Positions 5,110 to 8,843 of a stretch of 8,843 nt of DNA are shown here, in pieces. The stretch is from Pseudomonadota bacterium. Its GTDB lineage: Bacteria > Pseudomonadota > Alphaproteobacteria > Rhizobiales > Methyloligellaceae. The position numbers and the translations under genes are program-made. The DNA lies in assembly GCA_022567275.1 (NCBI GenBank), contig JADFHH010000041.1:1-8843 (forward strand), in the 5' to 3' direction. Position 1 is the stretch's first letter, and every line of letters begins with the position of its first letter. Under the pieces are notes generated by a model. It saw only the letters and a program-made list of their open reading frames with translations. It had not been told where the DNA came from and made no database searches.

Positions 5110-6966
5110 ATGGACGAAAATAACCGCAACTTAATAATGGCGATCATCCTCTCGATCGCCGTGCTGCTGGCCTGGCAGTACTTTTATAACGGGCCGAAGA
5201 CGAAGGAGCGCGAAGCGCTCAAGCAGCAACAGGCAGAGCAACAACTGGCCCGGCAGAAACAGCAGGGCGTGCCGGTCTCGCGCGCGGACAAGCCCGAACT
5301 TCCGCGGCCCGTGGCCAGCGGCGCACCGCCAAAACCCGCGCCCGGCGCGGCGGGTGTCCCCTCGGCAATGCCCTCGTCCTTTGGTACGAGCCGGAAATCG
5401 GCGCTTGCCGACTCGCTGCGTATCGCACTCGAAACACCACGTCTCAAAGGCACGATCGCCCTGACCGGCGCACGCATCGATGATCTGGTGATGACCAAAT
5501 ACCGGCAAACCGTTGACCCCGGAAGCCCGGCGGTCACGCTGTTTTCTCCATCGGGCACCAATGAGCCCTTCTATGCCGAGCATGGCTGGGTCGGCGATGG
5601 CAAGGCCAAGCTGAAACTGCCTGTTCCCGGGACTAAGTGGACCGCATTATCGAGGGGCCGCTTGAGACCAGGCAGACCGGTGACGCTCACATGGGACAAT
5701 GGCGAGGGGCTTTTCTTCAGGCGCACCATTTCGGTGGACGAAAGCTATATGTTCACCATCCACCAGGAGGTCAAAAACAGAACCGGCGCGGCCGTCACGC
5801 TGTTTCCCTATGCACTGCTTTCCCGCCATGGCCGGCCCAAGGTGCAGAGCTATTACCTTCTCCATGAAGGTCTGGTGGGCGTCCTGGGCGAAGAGGGCTT
5901 GCAGGAAATCGACTATGAAGACGCGATTGACGACAAGATTACGAGCTTCAAGAATATCACGGGCGGCTGGCTCGGGATCACCGACAAATATTGGGGTGCC
6001 GTCATTATCCCCGATCAGAAGATGCCCTATCAGGCCCGTTTCTCAGGCAATATCGTCAATGCCCAGGAACGTTTCCAGACCGATTATCTGGGATCGGCGG
6101 TGCAAATTCCCGCCGGCGGCAGGGTGTCCGTTCAGGGGTTCTTGTTTGCCGGCGCCAAGGAGGTCGACGTGGTCGACGCCAACGCCGAGACGTTCGCAAT
6201 CGACCGGTTCGATTTGCTGATCGACTGGGGCTGGTTCTATTTTCTGACCAAGCCGCTGTTTTTTGCTCTCGACTACTTCTTCAAGCTGGTGGGCAATTTC
6301 GGCCTCGCCATCCTGATTGTCACCGTGCTCATCAAACTCGTGCTCTTCCCGCTCGCCAACAAGTCCTATGTGTCGATGAGCAAGATGAAGAAACTCGCGC
6401 CGGATATTGCCAAGATCAAGGAGCGTTACGGCGATGACAAAACGCGCCAGCAGCAGGCGACGATGGAATTGTGGAAGAAGGAGAAGGTGAACCCGGCGGC
6501 GGGCTGCCTGCCGATCATCGTGCAGATTCCGGTGTTCTTCGCCCTCTACAAGGTGCTGTTCGTCACCATAGAGATGCGTCATGCGCCTTTCTATGGCTGG
6601 ATCAAGGATCTCTCCACGGCCGACCCCACAACAATTTTCAATCTGTTCGGACTGGTCCCGTTCGACCCGCCGGGCTTCCTGATGGTCGGTGTCTGGCCGC
6701 TGATCATGGGGGTGACGATGTTTGTGCAGATGCGCCTGAACCCGGCCCCGCCCGACCCCATTCAGGCCAAGATTTTCGCCTGGATGCCGATCATGTTCAC
6801 CTTCATGCTGGCGCCTTTCCCGGCCGGGCTGGTGATCTATTGGGCGTGGAACAATACGCTCTCGGTGATGCAGCAAGCCTTCATCATGAAGCGTCAGGGC
6901 GTGCCGGTCACCTTGTTCGAGAATATCGGCATCAAAAAGAAACAGGGCGCGCGCGGCAAGACCTGA
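5110..6966 (+). CDS. yidC: Membrane protein insertase YidC (Oxa1 family)
   Basis: A 618-aa inner-membrane insertase of the Gram-negative type. It inserts and folds membrane proteins alone or with SecYEG. The first transmembrane helix is at about 7-26 (NLIMAIILSIAVLLAWQYFY). A Gln/Pro/Ala-rich linker (about 36-90) leads to the large periplasmic beta domain (about 95-350). The conserved insertase core begins near 368 with FLTKPLFFALDYFF and contains NFGLAILIVTVLIKLVLFPL, the cytoplasmic KMKKLAPDIAKIKERYGDD hairpin, NPAAGCLPIIVQIPVFFALY, and the late helices with LVIYWAWNNTLSVMQQ. The positively charged groove residue that is Arg in E. coli is Lys here (K409, LIKLVLFPL), a conservative change. 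The tail is basic (IKKKQGARGK), as in ribosome-binding YidC tails. The ATG follows the rnpA stop by 8 bases with only a weak GGA upstream, suggesting translational coupling. Confidence 0.97.
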   Translation: MDENNRNLIMAIILSIAVLLAWQYFYNGPKTKEREALKQQQAEQQLARQKQQGVPVSRADKPELPRPVASGAPPKPAPGAAGVPSAMPSSFGTSRKSALADSLRIALETPRLKGTIALTGARIDDLVMTKYRQTVDPGSPAVTLFSPSGTNEPFYAEHGWVGDGKAKLKLPVPGTKWTALSRGRLRPGRPVTLTWDNGEGLFFRRTISVDESYMFTIHQEVKNRTGAAVTLFPYALLSRHGRPKVQSYYLLHEGLVGVLGEEGLQEIDYEDAIDDKITSFKNITGGWLGITDKYWGAVIIPDQKMPYQARFSGNIVNAQERFQTDYLGSAVQIPAGGRVSVQGFLFAGAKEVDVVDANAETFAIDRFDLLIDWGWFYFLTKPLFFALDYFFKLVGNFGLAILIVTVLIKLVLFPLANKSYVSMSKMKKLAPDIAKIKERYGDDKTRQQQATMELWKKEKVNPAAGCLPIIVQIPVFFALYKVLFVTIEMRHAPFYGWIKDLSTADPTTIFNLFGLVPFDPPGFLMVGVWPLIMGVTMFVQMRLNPAPPDPIQAKIFAWMPIMFTFMLAPFPAGLVIYWAWNNTLSVMQQAFIMKRQGVPVTLFENIGIKKKQGARGKT

Positions 6967-6991
6967 GGCCGCAAGCAGTGCGATATCTCAG

Positions 6992-7378
6992 ATGCTGAGC
7001 TACGACGCTTATAACAGCTTTTGCCGCGCGTTGCCTGCGACCAATCATGTGGTGCAATGGGGCGGTGCGCATGTGTGGAAAGTGGGGCCAAAAGTTTTCG
7101 CCATTGCCGGCTGGTCAAAGAAAAAACTGCCCTTCATTACTTTCAAATGCTCCGGCACGGCGTTCGAAATTTTGCACGACCGGCCCGGTCTGCGGCCGGC
7201 GCCCTATCTGGCGCCGCGCGGCGGCAAATGGATTCAGATGCATGGCCCGCCGGGCCTGGACGATGACGCCATGAAGGCCTATCTCACAGAGTCCCACAAG
7301 CTGGTTTCACTCAAGCTCACCAGGAAATTACAGGCCGAACTGGGCCTCAATCAGTCGGACCCAAATGGGTACGAGTGA
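6992..7378 (+). CDS. MmcQ/YjbR family protein
   Basis: A small 128-aa single-domain protein. The family pattern is visible: an N-terminal helix, then VVQWGGAHVWKVGPKVFA at 20-37, a strand ending in LPFITFKCS, and further on a GLRPAPYLAPRGGKWIQM segment. The helical C-terminus (AYLTESHKLVSLKLTRKL) is the usual one. MmcQ/YjbR proteins have a CyaY-like fold and are often called DNA-binding, but no biochemical role is firmly established. It sits 25 bases after yidC and directly before engB, in the position where alphaproteobacterial clusters often go straight from yidC to engB or carry a different small gene. The ATG has no strong ribosome binding site. No enzyme motif is seen. Confidence 0.85.
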   Translation: MLSYDAYNSFCRALPATNHVVQWGGAHVWKVGPKVFAIAGWSKKKLPFITFKCSGTAFEILHDRPGLRPAPYLAPRGGKWIQMHGPPGLDDDAMKAYLTESHKLVSLKLTRKLQAELGLNQSDPNGYE

Positions 7379-7387
7379 GTGCGGACA

Positions 7388-8041
7388 ATGGACGATACGG
7401 CCACACTCGAACAACAGGTCGCCGCGCGGCTGGCGGAGGCGGAGCGGCTGTTCCGCCGCCCTTGTACGTTCCTGAAAGGCGTCGTGAATGTGGCCGGTTT
7501 GCCGGCCGATGGGTTGCCTGAGGTGGCCTTCGCGGGCCGTTCCAATGTGGGCAAATCGTCGCTGCTGAACGCACTTGTCGGGCGCAAGGCGCTGGCGCGC
7601 ACTTCCAACACGCCCGGGCGCACCCGCGAGGTGAATTATTTCCTGCTCGACGAGCGCGCCTATCTCGTCGATTTGCCGGGCCATGGCTATGCCCGCGCCG
7701 CCAAAGAAGACATCGCCGGCTGGAACGCGCTGGTTCGCGATTATTTACGCGGCCGCGCCAGCCTGCGCCGGGTATTTTTGCTGGTAGACGCCCGTCATGG
7801 TCTGAAGGATAGCGACACCCCCGCGCTTGAGCTGATGGACGCTTCAGCGGTGTCCTATCAGGCGGTGCTCACCAAGAGCGACAAGGTGAAGGCTTCGGAG
7901 CTTGAGAGTGTTATTGAGCGCACCAAAAAAGACCTCGCCAAGCGCCCGGCGGCGCATCCGGAAATCATTGCTACCTCGGCGCGCAAGGGTACGGGGCTGG
8001 CTGAGCTGCGCGCGGAAATACTGACGCTGATGTGCGATTAA
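7388..8041 (+). CDS. engB: Ribosome biogenesis GTP-binding protein EngB (YihA/YsxC)
   Basis: A 217-aa TRAFAC-class GTPase needed for late assembly of the 50S ribosomal subunit. All G motifs are present in order: G1 GRSNVGKSSLLN (50-61), the TPGRTREVNYF switch (75-85), G3 DLPGHGYA (95-102), G4 TKSD (162-165) and G5 TSA (196-198). The conserved pre-G1 block FLKGVVNVAGLP at 28-39 is also there. Length is normal for the family. A GTG at 7379, immediately after the mmcQ-like stop, would add three residues; the ATG at 7388 is preferred but neither has a clear ribosome binding site. It closes the plus-strand cluster, linking ribosome assembly to rpmH at the other end. The next gene converges on it from the opposite strand, with 29 bases between stops. 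Confidence 0.96.
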   Translation: MDDTATLEQQVAARLAEAERLFRRPCTFLKGVVNVAGLPADGLPEVAFAGRSNVGKSSLLNALVGRKALARTSNTPGRTREVNYFLLDERAYLVDLPGHGYARAAKEDIAGWNALVRDYLRGRASLRRVFLLVDARHGLKDSDTPALELMDASAVSYQAVLTKSDKVKASELESVIERTKKDLAKRPAAHPEIIATSARKGTGLAELRAEILTLMCD

Positions 8042-8070
8042 TTTGAGACTGTGTGCCCAATCCGCACGTT

Positions 8071-8843
8071 TCAAGCGGTTTCCATCGCCCACAGCGCTGC
8101 GGCGCCATCGTAGAGGCGGCGCATGATTTCCTTCTCCGTGACGCCAAGCCGGGCGCTGGGGGAGATATCAACCAGGCCGCCTTCACCGGCACCGGAATGT
8201 TCGCCGCGCGCACCGCGAACAGCCAGCCCGAGCGCCTTGGCGTGTTGCTTCAAACGGGTAAGATCGCGATCCTTCGCGCTCAGACCGGGAAGCCGCATAT
8301 GCAGGCTGGCGCGCATACCGGCGCCCAGATTTGTCGGGCAGCTGGTCACATTGCCGTAGCGCGGCGAAACCGCAAAGGCCGGCAGCAAATCCTGCAACCG
8401 TTCAAGACCGTCGCGCAGGCGTTCAAACAACGCGTTCAGATTGCCGCCATGCCGCATGGCCATGATGCGCAAGTGATCCTCTTCACCCACCCAGACCAGA
8501 AAATCTCCATCCCGCGAAACATACATGCCCCGGCCATAGGGCCAGCCGGCGCTGATGCCCGCCGCATTGAGATAGGGGTCGGCGCTCATGTCCTTGAACA
8601 TTTGATGTGATTTCACGCGCCGGTCATATTCCGCGGCGTCGATTTCGTCGGGCGAGCCAGGCGTGATCGAAAGAGTGTGCCCGCCGAATGCGGGGTCTTC
8701 GCGCAGTCTCGCGAAGGCCTGGGCGGCAAGTTTCTCAAGCGCCACGCGCTGCTCTTTGCTCATGGCGCCGGGCAAGGGAAACGCACTCACATTGCGCGCC
8801 ACCCGCACCCGCATGGAGACGTCTTTGAGGCGCCCATCGATTG
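8071..8843 (-). CDS. ATP:guanido phosphotransferase (phosphagen/arginine kinase-like), C-terminal catalytic domain
   Basis: Partial: 256 codons to a TGA at 8071; the frame continues past the right edge, where the roughly 100-residue N-terminal guanidino domain should lie. Visible blocks match phosphagen kinases in order: SMRVRVARN (the two ATP-binding arginines), KSHQMFKD, WPYGRGMYV, FLVWVGEEDHLRIMAM (catalytic Glu pair at 8479-8484), TSCPTNLGAGMRAS (reactive Cys codon at 8338-8340), then VRGARGEHSG and RLGVTEKEIMRRLYDG. These enzymes reversibly move phosphate between ATP and a guanidino compound such as arginine, buffering ATP in the cytoplasm. RGxRGEH and the VWVxEEDHLR form point to true phosphagen kinases rather than McsB protein-arginine kinase. 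Where arginine kinases have Glu after GEHT there is Gly (8191-8193), and the loop is one residue longer, so the substrate is uncertain. The C-terminus is complete. Confidence 0.9.
   Translation of the reverse strand, partial: IDGRLKDVSMRVRVARNVSAFPLPGAMSKEQRVALEKLAAQAFARLREDPAFGGHTLSITPGSPDEIDAAEYDRRVKSHQMFKDMSADPYLNAAGISAGWPYGRGMYVSRDGDFLVWVGEEDHLRIMAMRHGGNLNALFERLRDGLERLQDLLPAFAVSPRYGNVTSCPTNLGAGMRASLHMRLPGLSAKDRDLTRLKQHAKALGLAVRGARGEHSGAGEGGLVDISPSARLGVTEKEIMRRLYDGAAALWAMETA

Noticed and set aside
6043..6876. 277-codon minus-strand open frame inside yidC
   Set aside because: His/Glu/Arg-rich shadow of yidC, with no recognisable domain or ribosome binding site.
8051..8069. Possible terminator between the convergent engB and phosphagen kinase genes
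   Set aside because: GTGTGC/GCACGT can pair around a 7-base loop, but two of the six pairs are G-U and no T-run follows on either strand.
8071..8843. Identification as McsB protein-arginine kinase
   Set aside because: The VWVxEEDHLR, CPTNLGAG and RGARGEH forms match phosphagen kinases; McsB typically has different residues in the RG-loop. No mcsA or clpC-like gene is visible, although only one flank can be seen.

Overview
The window looks like chromosomal DNA of an alphaproteobacterium. It is GC-rich, and its gene order rpmH-rnpA-yidC-(mmcQ)-engB is a close variant of the conserved alphaproteobacterial rpmH-rnpA-(yidD)-yidC-engB block. The genus cannot be read from the sequence. There are nine protein-coding genes, two of them cut by the window edges. 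I found no tRNA, rRNA, CRISPR array, insertion sequence or prophage gene.

Left part (1-2960, minus strand): a three-gene, tightly spaced operon. In transcription order it encodes a TVP38/TMEM64 (DedA/SNARE-associated Golgi-type) membrane protein, a MerA-like FAD-dependent disulfide oxidoreductase, and the N-terminal half of a membrane sensor histidine kinase that runs off the left edge. Gaps are 11 and 20 bases and each gene has a recognisable ribosome binding site. The flavoprotein keeps the CxxxxC redox disulfide but has Tyr where lipoamide dehydrogenases have the catalytic His.

Middle part (2961-4536): a 5' intergenic region, a stand-alone family-3 membrane acyltransferase (plus strand), and a roughly 200-base spacer. 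The spacer carries a good sigma-70-type promoter (TTGACT, 17 bases, TATAAG) pointing at rpmH. Short antisense stretches on both sides of the acyltransferase look faintly protein-like and may be debris of an older gene.

Right part (4537-8041, plus strand): rpmH (44 aa, GTG start), rnpA, yidC, an MmcQ/YjbR-family gene and engB (yihA/ysxC). They are packed with 8-25 base gaps and probably co-transcribed. Together they serve ribosome assembly, tRNA 5' processing and inner-membrane protein insertion. yidD, often found between rnpA and yidC, is absent.

Right edge (8071-8843, minus strand, convergent with engB): the catalytic domain of an ATP:guanido phosphotransferase (phosphagen/arginine kinase type, not McsB), whose N-terminus lies outside the window. 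It keeps the catalytic Cys and the ATP-binding arginines. The substrate-closing loop has Gly where arginine kinases carry a second guanidinium-binding Glu, plus a one-residue insertion. This is the most unusual gene here, because phosphagen kinases are essentially animal/protist enzymes with only scattered bacterial members.
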